From: a candidate division WWE3 bacterium CG22_combo_CG10-13_8_21_14_all_39_12
GTDB lineage: Bacteria > Patescibacteriota > 4484-211 > GCA-002791395
Reading direction: 5' to 3'
DNA: 25,011 bases
Assembly: GCA_002771355.1 (NCBI GenBank)
Contig: PCSU01000074.1
Span: 1-25,011, forward strand
In this document: in pieces, positions 1 through 7,867 of the stretch
How the letters are laid out: the number at the start of each line of letters is the position of its first letter
Position numbering within the stretch: position 1 is the stretch's first letter
Made by a program: the position numbers and the translations under genes
The notes under the pieces: model-generated
Told to the model about the DNA's origin: nothing
The model's input: only the letters and a program-made list of their open reading frames with translations
The model's database searches: none

Positions 1-1
1 T

Positions 2-1186
2 TTTATGCAGTATTCAAAAACAAATGATGGGTGGACGGAATTACCACAAAAGAATGTTGATTTTGGTGGTGGACTTGAGCGAATAGCGATGGTTGTTCAG
101 GGGAAACAAGATATTTTTGAAACAGATAGCTTTTGGCCAATAATTGAAAAGCTTCAAAATATTTCAGGAAAGGATTACTACGAGTCTGATGAAATTACAC
201 AGGCAATGAGAATTTTGGCTGACCATGCACGTTCATCAGTCTTTATCGCAATGGATGGGGTTTCTCCATCAAACAAAGATCAAGGGTATGCACTGCGAAG
301 GTTTTTACGCAGAATGGTGAGATACGCTCGTAAGCTTGGAATAAAACAGGGGGCAACGGTTGATGTAGTTTCAGTGACAGCTGAAATGCTTTCGTGGTTG
401 TATCCGGACTTAAAATCAGAAGTCACAAGAATTGAAAAGGTGTTTAAAGAAGAGGAGGAGAAATTTACAAAAACCTTGGAGCGAGGTCAAAAAGAATCTG
501 CAAAAAGACTAAATGGATTTGCAGGATCAGTAGAGGAATTATCCTCAGTTGCTTTTGATTTATATCAATCAGTAGGATACCCACCCGAGATGGTATTAGA
601 AGATGCCCAGGATAATGGAATGGAGATTAACCTTTCAACGTTCGGAAAAGTATATAGGGAACATATTGCAAAACACCAGGAAGAGTCTCGTGCTGGAGCC
701 GAGCAAAAATTTACGGGTGGGTTGGCTGACCATAGTGATCAAGTTGTCAAATATCACACCACAACCCATTTGTTAAATGCAGCGCTAAGGGAAGTTCTGG
801 GCGATCAGATTATGCAACGGGGAAGTAATATCACGGGAGATAGGCTACGTTTTGATTTTAATTATGAGGCTGCCCTTACAGATGATGAGATTTCTAGAAT
901 CGAGACTATTGTTAATCAGTATATTGATCAAGATTTGCCAGTTGAGTTTGTCATGCTTTCAAAAGATGAAGCCGGAAAGACAGGGGCGGTACACGCATTT
1001 AATGAAAAATACGGAGACACTGTTAAAGTCTATTATATTGGAGATTCAATGGAAACAGCCATCAGTAAAGAATTTTGTGGTGGACCACATGTTGGAAATA
1101 CTTTTGAACTAGAACCGGTTGAGATTTATAAACAGCAATCTGTGAGTAAAGGAGTCCGAAGGGTGTACGTGCATGTGAGAGAGTAG
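2..1186 (+). CDS. alaS: Alanyl-tRNA synthetase, 3' part (5' end outside window)
   Basis: Charges tRNA-Ala with alanine in the cytoplasm and hydrolyses mischarged tRNA. The frame is open to the left edge, so the ATG at 5 is probably internal. The first residues hold class II motif 3 (GGGLER), followed by the helical tRNA-recognition region (ALRRFLRRMVRYARKLG) and then the editing (SAD) domain. All four SAD metal ligands are present: HTTTH (His codons at 755 and 767) and C-GGP-H (Cys at 1076, His at 1088). The usual CGGTH is CGGPH here. The protein stops shortly after the SAD domain, so the C-terminal C-Ala oligomerisation domain of most bacterial AlaRS is missing. Short AlaRS forms fit a reduced CPR genome. 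Identity is near certain; whether the missing C-Ala is ancestral cannot be judged here. Confidence 0.96.
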   Translation, partial: FMQYSKTNDGWTELPQKNVDFGGGLERIAMVVQGKQDIFETDSFWPIIEKLQNISGKDYYESDEITQAMRILADHARSSVFIAMDGVSPSNKDQGYALRRFLRRMVRYARKLGIKQGATVDVVSVTAEMLSWLYPDLKSEVTRIEKVFKEEEEKFTKTLERGQKESAKRLNGFAGSVEELSSVAFDLYQSVGYPPEMVLEDAQDNGMEINLSTFGKVYREHIAKHQEESRAGAEQKFTGGLADHSDQVVKYHTTTHLLNAALREVLGDQIMQRGSNITGDRLRFDFNYEAALTDDEISRIETIVNQYIDQDLPVEFVMLSKDEAGKTGAVHAFNEKYGDTVKVYYIGDSMETAISKEFCGGPHVGNTFELEPVEIYKQQSVSKGVRRVYVHVRE

Positions 1187-1208
1187 GTTAAAAGTTAAGA
1201 GGTGCCCC

Positions 1209-1274
1209 GTCATACTAAACTTGTTTCAGTATCTCAAGGTATTTTTGTAGATTCCGAACCAAGTTCGGAATGAC
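1209..1274. repeat. Head-to-head pair of GTCAT-hairpin (REP-like) repeats
   Basis: Unit 1 (1209-1235) reads GTCAT, a hairpin with arms ACTAAA/TTCAGT and loop CTTGT, then ATCTC. Unit 2 (1249-1274) is inverted and reads on the minus strand GTCAT, arms TCCGAA/TTCGGA, then ATCT. The two units share flanks and loop type but have different arms that each still pair. The remaining spacer between alaS and the next gene (1187-1417) holds only a promoter; I see no RNA gene in it. Confidence 0.8.
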
Positions 1275-1380
1275 GAGAAGATTATCATTGTTATTCCCTA
1301 CTCACAACCGTTGTCTTTTAGCCACTGAATTCTTTACAATCACAATTCTTTGTGATTGGTTCGATCTGCGATCTCTAATA

Positions 1381-1409
1381 TTGCCATTTTTATGAAAACC
1401 CGTTACAGT
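1381..1409 (+). promoter_or_regulatory. Sigma70-type promoter for the pilM-like gene, leaderless spacing
   Basis: A -35 TTGCCA (1381-1386) and a -10 TACAGT (1404-1409) are separated by exactly 17 nt. The ATG at 1418 lies 8 nt after the -10, so transcription would start at or 1-2 nt before the start codon. There is no Shine-Dalgarno sequence. The same geometry appears at 16813-16841. Confidence 0.55.
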
Positions 1410-1417
1410 AAGCTTAT

Positions 1418-2554
1418 ATGAAGTTTCCAAAGTTTAGACTTCCGTTTCGTAAAAAAGACGAGCCATTTTTTATAGTTATTGATGTGGGAAGTCATAGTGT
1501 TAAGGCGGGTATTTATAAACGTGCGACAGAGATTGCTACACAAAAAATTCTGGGGATGGGTCAGCAAGACCAAGGGGCAGATAGTATGTATGGTGGTTTT
1601 ATTCGAGACCTGGATGCAGTAATTGAAACAACCAATTTGGCGATTGAGGAGGCTGTATTACAGGCTGGCGTAAAACCTAAAGAGGCGATTATTGGATTAT
1701 CTGGTGGGGTTTTACATTCAGAAGGATTTAGAGTTCGAACTAATCGAACAGAACCCAATGAGATGATTACCGAGGATGAGTTTAGTTTAATAGCAAATCA
1801 TATTGAAGACCAAACCCTTGAACATGCCGAAAAGTCACTGTTGGCTCATCGAGAAGGAGAATTTAAACGTGTTGAAACGTCATTTACTCAATACAAAATT
1901 GATGGTGCCCGTGTAATCACTCCAATTGGGGTAAGCGGTAAACAACTAGAAGTAAGTGTTCTACACTATTTTTCTGAAGAATCTCAGACACATATTGTAA
2001 ATAGTTTGGCTAACCAAGTTGACGTTGAAATAGTTTCGTTGGTGGATACATCGGTTCAGTTAGCGGCAATAACATCAATTGAAAAACAACAATTTGTGCT
2101 CATTGATGTCGGAGGAAGTGTGACTTCAGTGGTGATTGTTAATGATGGGAAAATTGAACGTAGCGAACCATTGTTTATGGGGGGCGATGATTACGTTTGG
2201 GCAATTCAAAAACTTATGAATGTCCATAGAGAAGGGGCGTTGTCGTTGTTTCAGGGATACACCCAAGGAAATCTTGATGATGAGCGTGCACGCAATGTAA
2301 GGCGAGCAATTGAAGATATGTCTGACTGGATAGTTGAGGGTGTTGCTACTACGCTTCACTCAATGAAATTAACGCGGGTTCCAGCCACTGTTATTGTTGC
2401 AGGAGAGATTCGGCATGTTAAGGAGTTTACTAAAGCAATGAGTGTGTATCCATGGGCTGGAGTGCCTTTTGCAGGTACACTTGATATTCAGACAATTCCT
2501 GGTAAAACACCTCACCTTGATGCATTGGCAGGTCTAGCAGAATATGTATTGTAA
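1418..2554 (+). CDS. pilM: PilM/FtsA-like actin-fold ATPase
   Basis: A 378-aa cytoplasmic protein of the actin-like PilM/FtsA/SHS2 group. PilM proteins cap the inner-membrane platform of type IV pili, binding the cytoplasmic tail of PilN. Visible nucleotide-binding motifs are phosphate-1 VIDVGSHSVKAG near residues 20-32, phosphate-2 LIDVGGSVTS near residues 228-238 (Asp230), and the adenosine motif IVAGEIR near residues 326-332. The insert around residues 45-135 fits the SHS2/1C domain. There is no signal peptide or membrane segment. The gene starts a short cluster: the next gene begins 11 nt downstream and encodes a single-pass membrane protein, which sits where PilN normally does. No other pilus gene is in the window, so the partner machine is inferred. 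FtsA is less likely because no C-terminal amphipathic helix is obvious. Confidence 0.75.
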   Translation: MKFPKFRLPFRKKDEPFFIVIDVGSHSVKAGIYKRATEIATQKILGMGQQDQGADSMYGGFIRDLDAVIETTNLAIEEAVLQAGVKPKEAIIGLSGGVLHSEGFRVRTNRTEPNEMITEDEFSLIANHIEDQTLEHAEKSLLAHREGEFKRVETSFTQYKIDGARVITPIGVSGKQLEVSVLHYFSEESQTHIVNSLANQVDVEIVSLVDTSVQLAAITSIEKQQFVLIDVGGSVTSVVIVNDGKIERSEPLFMGGDDYVWAIQKLMNVHREGALSLFQGYTQGNLDDERARNVRRAIEDMSDWIVEGVATTLHSMKLTRVPATVIVAGEIRHVKEFTKAMSVYPWAGVPFAGTLDIQTIPGKTPHLDALAGLAEYVL

Positions 2555-2565
2555 AAAATAATCAC

Positions 2566-4149
2566 ATGAATTACACCGTAACAGAAAACACATCGATAAG
2601 AGAGATTATTGAGGCTGTTCAAAATACAGATACCTCTGATTTATATTTAACCTATCAGGAAGGTTCGTTTCTAAAAAAATTCCCACATCACATAACAGTA
2701 ATTAATAAAATTCTTGCCCATATGGGACAAGAAGTGTCGATACACGTTGTGGGTGATAACGATACAGTACCTGGCAATTCGGATTTTCATGAGGGTGTGG
2801 CGCCAGTAATTGCAGGAAATGTTGGTGGCAGTGAGTTTTCACAGACTCCAGCCAAAACTGTTGTTACTGAAGGTTTAAACGATAGTCTCACACCAGTAAC
2901 TGTTAACGATAACGTACAAAATGTAAATCTTTCAATCGAAAACAAGGAACCAACCACACGTCGTTCGTTTGGTATTAAACCCAAAAAATTAATCATTGCA
3001 GTGGTGATACTTGTTTTGTTGGGGCTTACGGCGGGGGGGGCTTTTGCATATTATTATCTTCCCCGTGGAACTGTTGTATTGTTTGTAGCTGAAAAAACCT
3101 TTGAAAGAAAGTTAGATGTCCTTGTTAAAACTACTGTGTCTGAAGTAAATCTTAAAGAAAATATCATTCCAGGTAATCCAATAACTGTTGAGGTTCAATC
3201 AACTGAAAATTTTGATGCAACAGGGCATGAAATAATTGGCGAAAAAGCAACAGGTACGATTGATGTCAAAAATTTCACAACAACAGCTATTCGTTTAGCG
3301 AGTGGTGCTGTTATTACGAGTCAGTCTGACTCAACAAAGCAGTTCACATTAACTGAAGGAGTTACTGTTCCTAAAGCAACCATTACACAACCAACAGAAG
3401 ATACCAAGGTTCTTGATGCTGGTATTATCTCAGTTAGCGTTGAGGCCGTTGATATTGGTGACCAGTACAATCTTTCGGCTAGCACCAGGTTTATTTTGGG
3501 TGGATACGAAGTTTCAGATGTATATGCTGTGAACGCAGTTCCTTTTTCGGGGGGATTAACAAAAGAGATTACAGTGGTTTCTGCAGATGATCAAACCAAG
3601 GCGATTGAACAGCTTCACTCAAAGCTTGTTGCTGATGTTCCCGGTGCGCTTGATGAAAAACTGTCTGATACTCAACGATATCAAGTTGACTCTATTGAAA
3701 ATGCTACCAAATCTGCACAATTTAGCCATGAGGTGGGTGAAGAGGCTAGTTCTTTTTCATTGTCTATGAAACTTTCTTCAACGGTAATTTCGTATGATCA
3801 TAAGGATGTAACCTCACTTATGCAAACGCTTATTGTTGACGCTGTTCCTAAAGGTTTTGAGTTGTCGGGTGATGATGATCCTGTTGGGGTTGATAAAGTT
3901 GAAACTGTGGATGATGAAACTCTTAAGTTGTCAGCACGAATTTCTGCACTTGTTGTGCCTATCCTTGATACCGATAAAATACAGCAAGAGTTACTGGGGG
4001 TTAAACCCAATGATGCAGAGATAATTTTACAGAATGTTGCTGATATAAAAGGTTATGAAGTTCGTTTGTGGCCAACACTTCCGGATTTTCTCAAAAGTTT
4101 TCCTCATGTAAAAGAAAAGCTTGAGGTGTTGGTTGAGGTTTCACAGTAG
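2566..4149 (+). CDS. Single-pass membrane protein with Baseplate-J-like extracytoplasmic domain
   Basis: A 527-aa protein in three parts. Residues 1-70 form a small alpha/beta cytoplasmic domain (ending in a strand such as QEVSIHVVGD), which resembles an N-terminal domain I associate with CPR membrane proteins. Residues 75-137 are a low-complexity linker. A transmembrane helix spans about 141-163 (LIIAVVILVLLGLTAGGAFA), followed by an outside domain. The outside part contains a Baseplate-J-like pattern: ATGTIDVKNFT, then LASGAVITS, then TLTEGVTVPKAT, then VSVEAVDIGDQYNLSA. Baseplate J domains build phage and contractile-injection baseplates; in CPR genomes similar domains occur in membrane proteins of unknown role. 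Directly downstream of pilM, it may be the PilN-like partner (inference). The helix codons include a run of eight G (3033-3040). No Shine-Dalgarno site is visible; translation is probably coupled to pilM. Confidence 0.7.
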   Translation: MNYTVTENTSIREIIEAVQNTDTSDLYLTYQEGSFLKKFPHHITVINKILAHMGQEVSIHVVGDNDTVPGNSDFHEGVAPVIAGNVGGSEFSQTPAKTVVTEGLNDSLTPVTVNDNVQNVNLSIENKEPTTRRSFGIKPKKLIIAVVILVLLGLTAGGAFAYYYLPRGTVVLFVAEKTFERKLDVLVKTTVSEVNLKENIIPGNPITVEVQSTENFDATGHEIIGEKATGTIDVKNFTTTAIRLASGAVITSQSDSTKQFTLTEGVTVPKATITQPTEDTKVLDAGIISVSVEAVDIGDQYNLSASTRFILGGYEVSDVYAVNAVPFSGGLTKEITVVSADDQTKAIEQLHSKLVADVPGALDEKLSDTQRYQVDSIENATKSAQFSHEVGEEASSFSLSMKLSSTVISYDHKDVTSLMQTLIVDAVPKGFELSGDDDPVGVDKVETVDDETLKLSARISALVVPILDTDKIQQELLGVKPNDAEIILQNVADIKGYEVRLWPTLPDFLKSFPHVKEKLEVLVEVSQ

Positions 4150-4161
4150 GCATAAAAGCTT

Positions 4162-4518
4162 ATGGCACACATTCTTTCTCTTGATTTAGGAACATCACAT
4201 ATTGGGGTTGCGGTTTATACTGATGGGGGAGGTACGTTTAGCCTCAATGAGTTGGCGTTTGATGATAAGTTTCAGCTCGTTGATAAAATTACAACACTTA
4301 TTGAAGAGTATTCAATTTCGGTCGTGGTTGTTGGGGACATGGGTAAACATAAACTTCCACGTTTATTTAATTTTGTATTACAGCGGTTACAAGACAAAAC
4401 ATCGGTTACTGTTTCGATTATTCCTGAACATCTTTCAACAAAACAGGTTGAAAAAAACAATGGTTCCCATAGTCAGGCCGCAGTTGAAATTCTAACTGAT
4501 TACCTAGGTTCCGTCTGA
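4162..4518 (+). CDS. ruvX: YqgF/RuvX-fold protein with altered catalytic triad
   Basis: A 118-aa cytoplasmic protein of the YqgF (RNase H-like) family, which includes putative Holliday-junction resolvase RuvX and a 16S rRNA processing enzyme. Visible motifs: strand 1 LSLDLGTSHIGVAV with Asp8, VVVVGDMG near residues 54-61, PEHLST with Glu89 in place of the usual DERLTT, and the final helix HSQAAVEILTDYL. In typical members that last helix begins with a catalytic Asp (E. coli VDSASAVIIL); here the aligned residue is His103. Two of three acidic ligands remain, so activity may be changed or lost. It starts 12 nt after the preceding stop and has no clear Shine-Dalgarno site, so it probably shares the upstream transcript. 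Fold assignment is good; enzyme function is uncertain. Confidence 0.75.
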   Translation: MAHILSLDLGTSHIGVAVYTDGGGTFSLNELAFDDKFQLVDKITTLIEEYSISVVVVGDMGKHKLPRLFNFVLQRLQDKTSVTVSIIPEHLSTKQVEKNNGSHSQAAVEILTDYLGSV

Positions 4519-4620
4519 TATGGCATCAGTACTGATTACCTATCTTCCATTTGATATTAGGACTGGTCATATGGCTTCTTTGTAAATGAATCATTACTAA
4601 AATATATGGCTTCTTTTACT
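4495..4620. repeat. Degenerate direct repeats, period about 35 nt
   Basis: A 27-nt block at 4495-4521 recurs at 4531-4557 with four mismatches (both start ACTGATTACCTA and end TGATAT; period 36). A second block, ATATGGCTTCTTT, occurs at 4569-4581 and 4604-4616 (period 35). The motif ACTGAT returns at 4618. The array overlaps the last codons of the ruvX-like gene and fills most of the 131-nt gap to the next gene. Confidence 0.6.
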
Positions 4621-4649
4621 GATCGGTGATACAGTAAGATGTAAGGATT

Positions 4650-7600
4650 ATGCGTATAAAATCTGCCCAACTGTTACGAATATTGTCCATATTAATTGTA
4701 ATTGGATCAACGCTTCCATCGTTAGTTTCTGGTGACATTTTTGATCCAGGGTCAAATAGTAGTGGTGGCATTTTTAGTGGAATTGGCAATGGACTGGAAG
4801 GTATTTTTAGTGGGTTTAGTGGAATTCTTCCAGGGGGTTCGTCCATTTCATCGGATGGTACTTCGATTACAGTTCGTGCAAAAGGATCCTATTCTTTGGG
4901 CGGATGGACAAAAATGCAATTGTGGGTAGATGGAAGACTTATCAATACGTGGGAAATATCCCATACAGACTATCGGGATTACAGTGCATATCTTCCAGAA
5001 AAAAACATAGCTCCTGAAAAAGTAGAGGTACATTTTATTAATGATGCGGTTGAGAATGATGCGCAAGGAAATATTATTACCGATAGAAACTTAACGGTTG
5101 ATTACATTGTAATTGGTTCCACTAAAATTGAATCAGAGAACCAACCACCTGTTTATAAAGCACAGATTGACCCATGTGGAGTTGGCGGTGGGGGAGAGAT
5201 TCTAGCGTGCAATGGTTGTTTTAATTACGGTGGAGTAGCGTGTTTACCATTTGAACAAAACCAGGTTGTTGAAGATATTCCTCCTCTTCCCGATAATGCA
5301 AAACAAGTTAAACTAACTCTTGAGTGGGATACCTTAAGCTTAGGCGGAGAAGGGGCTCAGGTTACCCGTAACGACCCTCTTTTTGTGGAGCATCAACCAT
5401 GGATTGGGTGTCCTCAGTGTGGTTCATCAGAAATAATACCTAATCTTTCAAGTTTGAATTATTCTCCTACAGATTTGGTTTATGGTGGGACTGGTCAGGT
5501 TTTATCGGCCTCTCCACCGGGAAACGATAATCCTCCACCTGCTCCTGCACCACCCGGGCCAGAAAATCCAGACCCACAGCCAAATCCAGCTCAGCCGCCC
5601 ACAATATGGATTAACTGTCCAAATCAATCAGATTGCTATAAGGCGAATGTTGAGCATGTGTTGACTGGTTGGTGTGGGAAAGATCCTATCATAAAAAACC
5701 AGAGCCGTATTTTCAGTGAGGTACCAATTAATTCTCCAGGACCAAACATTTTTTCTTTACCAGGAACTATCTCAAATAAATACATTCGTCGGGATGGTTA
5801 CGCATTTTCATGCTTACGGGATTGTTCTGAGGGCCAATGTGAGACTCAAAATTATGTTGAATTTCAGACTGAGGTTTATCCGTCAAACGCACTTTCACTG
5901 TTTTTGAATGTTGAGAATATTAGTTCTCTTGCGGTCAAGAATGTATTAGTTGATATTCATACCCTAACGTATGACCCAAGTGGGGAAACGCCATTTCCAC
6001 ATAATATAGACTACCCATTACCAATAAGTGGTGATAATAGTATTGATTTTGAATATCGCCACGGCAATGCGTTAACAAATGCTGATATGCAGCGTATCGG
6101 TGCACTTGGCGGGGTTCCCGTTAGTATTGCTCAGGAAACAGATCCACATGGTAGAATTATCAGTAAATTGGTTTTAGGACCAATGGATTTGGCTCCAGAG
6201 GAAGTTAAAAAAATCCCTCTTCAACCACTTGCAAGTGAATATACGTATATTCCTGGAGCTGCTAATCCATTTGATTCAGGTGAAGTTGGAGTTGTAAATC
6301 CCGTAAAACCGTGTGAGTGTCAGGAAGTAAGACTTCATGATTATTTAGGTGCAGGTTCATGCAGTGAAACCATTTCAGCTCCAACAAATGATCAGTGCCG
6401 ATTGTATTATGGAATTGGGGTGCCTGATGGTTCACATGCTGGTGGTGCGGTTTGTGATAACGGTGGAATCCCAGTGAATGGATGTCCAGCACCGTGGTGT
6501 TTTGAGGGGGCTCAAAGTACCTCTGGACCTATGGATCAATGTCCTGACCTAGATGGCGATGGAAGAGGGGATAAGATTCCAAATCCAGCAGACACAAATC
6601 CCAACTGGTATTACTTTGACACTGAGAATAAAAACCCGATTACGGAATTTCTCGCACAACTTTTGCCTGATTTTATTACAGAAAAGTCTCCGGTAAATCC
6701 TCCAACTGTTGAAGCATATGGTTGCCAAAATCCATGCCAAAACAATGCACCACCAAGTATTTTAGGCCAAGGAGGAATTTTACCTCGTGATTATAACTTT
6801 GTGTGCGATCAGACTGACCCTGAAGAACGTGAGCGCTGTTTGGGGCAAGATCCTGATGTGATGATTACCAATAGTTCAAATCAATTTGGAACGTATCGAG
6901 ATGTAACAGGTCTTGGTGGGTGTGGGTACCAGGCGTCATCAAACAATTCAGTTATTGGACCACTTCAGATCACTGCACAGTATGGGGGCGAAGGTGACAA
7001 TCGAACGTCTCGCTCTGTGTTATTGGCATCAGTGCCTATTGGAGGACGATTGAGTGATGACCAGGCTAGGCCATATGGCTGGCCCACTAATGGGAAAATT
7101 ACTCAAGATTGGGGTTATACCGGTGAAGCTGATGCTCAGGGAAGTTACCGGTCAAACCCAACGCAAGATTATGGGGAGTTTAGATATTGTGTAGCATCAA
7201 GTGGTGGTACACCACCTCCTGCACAACCAACGGTAACACCAACCCCAACGCCAGCAACTAATCTTCCAACTGCAACCCCAACGCCGGTTGGTGGTGTACC
7301 TGCTGTCATTAATTGTGATGTAAATGCACCGGCGCCTGATCCGTCAAAGAATAATATATTGCCAATTGAAAATCTTATTGCAGTGTTAGATCAGAAGTTT
7401 TATACATCGTACTCTGAAGAGCATGTTAGGTTGTGTTACAACGATCTAATAAATCGAGCCATAGCAAAAGATATTGACCCTGCGTTTATGATGACTATTT
7501 GGCTTGAAGAGTCGGGTGCAAGTGACTATACCGCGTACGGTAATGTAGCTGATTTTGGATGTGTAGGTAATTCAAATTTCCCACGTCAAAACTTTGATCG

Positions 7601-7865
7601 GCAAGCTACGTGCATGTCGATTTTACCGGGTTCGTATCAATCTTATAAATCGTGTCGTGTTCCGCCAAGTGAACTAACCGTTGAAAAATTCTTGCAGATA
7701 TTTTCTGGTGGAACTCAAGCGTGTACAGACAATAACTACGGGACAAACCCACAGTTCCCTAGCCAAGTTAAACGTGTCTATGGATGGGTCAGTAACGGTG
7801 CACAATTAAACGATAACTGTATTCTTCCGTCAACTCGGTGGGATGCAAGTTGCAAAACACCATAA
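4650..7865 (+). CDS. Large secreted protein: CBM60-like module plus C-terminal lysozyme-like domain
   Basis: A 1071-aa exported protein. An N-terminal signal peptide ends near residue 29 (TLPSLVSG). Residues about 70-155 look like a Ca-dependent carbohydrate-binding module of the CBM36/60 type: ITVRAKG, MQLWVDG, VHFINDA and the characteristic DRNLTVDYI (Asp151). Pro-rich linker at about 289-317, Cys-rich parts between, and an Asp-rich loop DLDGDGRGD at 633-641 that may bind calcium. A Pro/Thr linker at about 853-884 leads to a C-terminal domain resembling lysozyme/SLT transglycosylases: DIDPAFMMTIWLEESGAS with Glu954 before Ser-Gly as the likely acid. This suggests binding and cutting of cell-wall glycan (inference). 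AAGG just 2 nt before the ATG is too close for a normal ribosome site. It heads a run of tightly packed genes. Confidence 0.75.
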   Translation: MRIKSAQLLRILSILIVIGSTLPSLVSGDIFDPGSNSSGGIFSGIGNGLEGIFSGFSGILPGGSSISSDGTSITVRAKGSYSLGGWTKMQLWVDGRLINTWEISHTDYRDYSAYLPEKNIAPEKVEVHFINDAVENDAQGNIITDRNLTVDYIVIGSTKIESENQPPVYKAQIDPCGVGGGGEILACNGCFNYGGVACLPFEQNQVVEDIPPLPDNAKQVKLTLEWDTLSLGGEGAQVTRNDPLFVEHQPWIGCPQCGSSEIIPNLSSLNYSPTDLVYGGTGQVLSASPPGNDNPPPAPAPPGPENPDPQPNPAQPPTIWINCPNQSDCYKANVEHVLTGWCGKDPIIKNQSRIFSEVPINSPGPNIFSLPGTISNKYIRRDGYAFSCLRDCSEGQCETQNYVEFQTEVYPSNALSLFLNVENISSLAVKNVLVDIHTLTYDPSGETPFPHNIDYPLPISGDNSIDFEYRHGNALTNADMQRIGALGGVPVSIAQETDPHGRIISKLVLGPMDLAPEEVKKIPLQPLASEYTYIPGAANPFDSGEVGVVNPVKPCECQEVRLHDYLGAGSCSETISAPTNDQCRLYYGIGVPDGSHAGGAVCDNGGIPVNGCPAPWCFEGAQSTSGPMDQCPDLDGDGRGDKIPNPADTNPNWYYFDTENKNPITEFLAQLLPDFITEKSPVNPPTVEAYGCQNPCQNNAPPSILGQGGILPRDYNFVCDQTDPEERERCLGQDPDVMITNSSNQFGTYRDVTGLGGCGYQASSNNSVIGPLQITAQYGGEGDNRTSRSVLLASVPIGGRLSDDQARPYGWPTNGKITQDWGYTGEADAQGSYRSNPTQDYGEFRYCVASSGGTPPPAQPTVTPTPTPATNLPTATPTPVGGVPAVINCDVNAPAPDPSKNNILPIENLIAVLDQKFYTSYSEEHVRLCYNDLINRAIAKDIDPAFMMTIWLEESGASDYTAYGNVADFGCVGNSNFPRQNFDRQATCMSILPGSYQSYKSCRVPPSELTVEKFLQIFSGGTQACTDNNYGTNPQFPSQVKRVYGWVSNGAQLNDNCILPSTRWDASCKTP

Positions 7866-7867
7866 CT

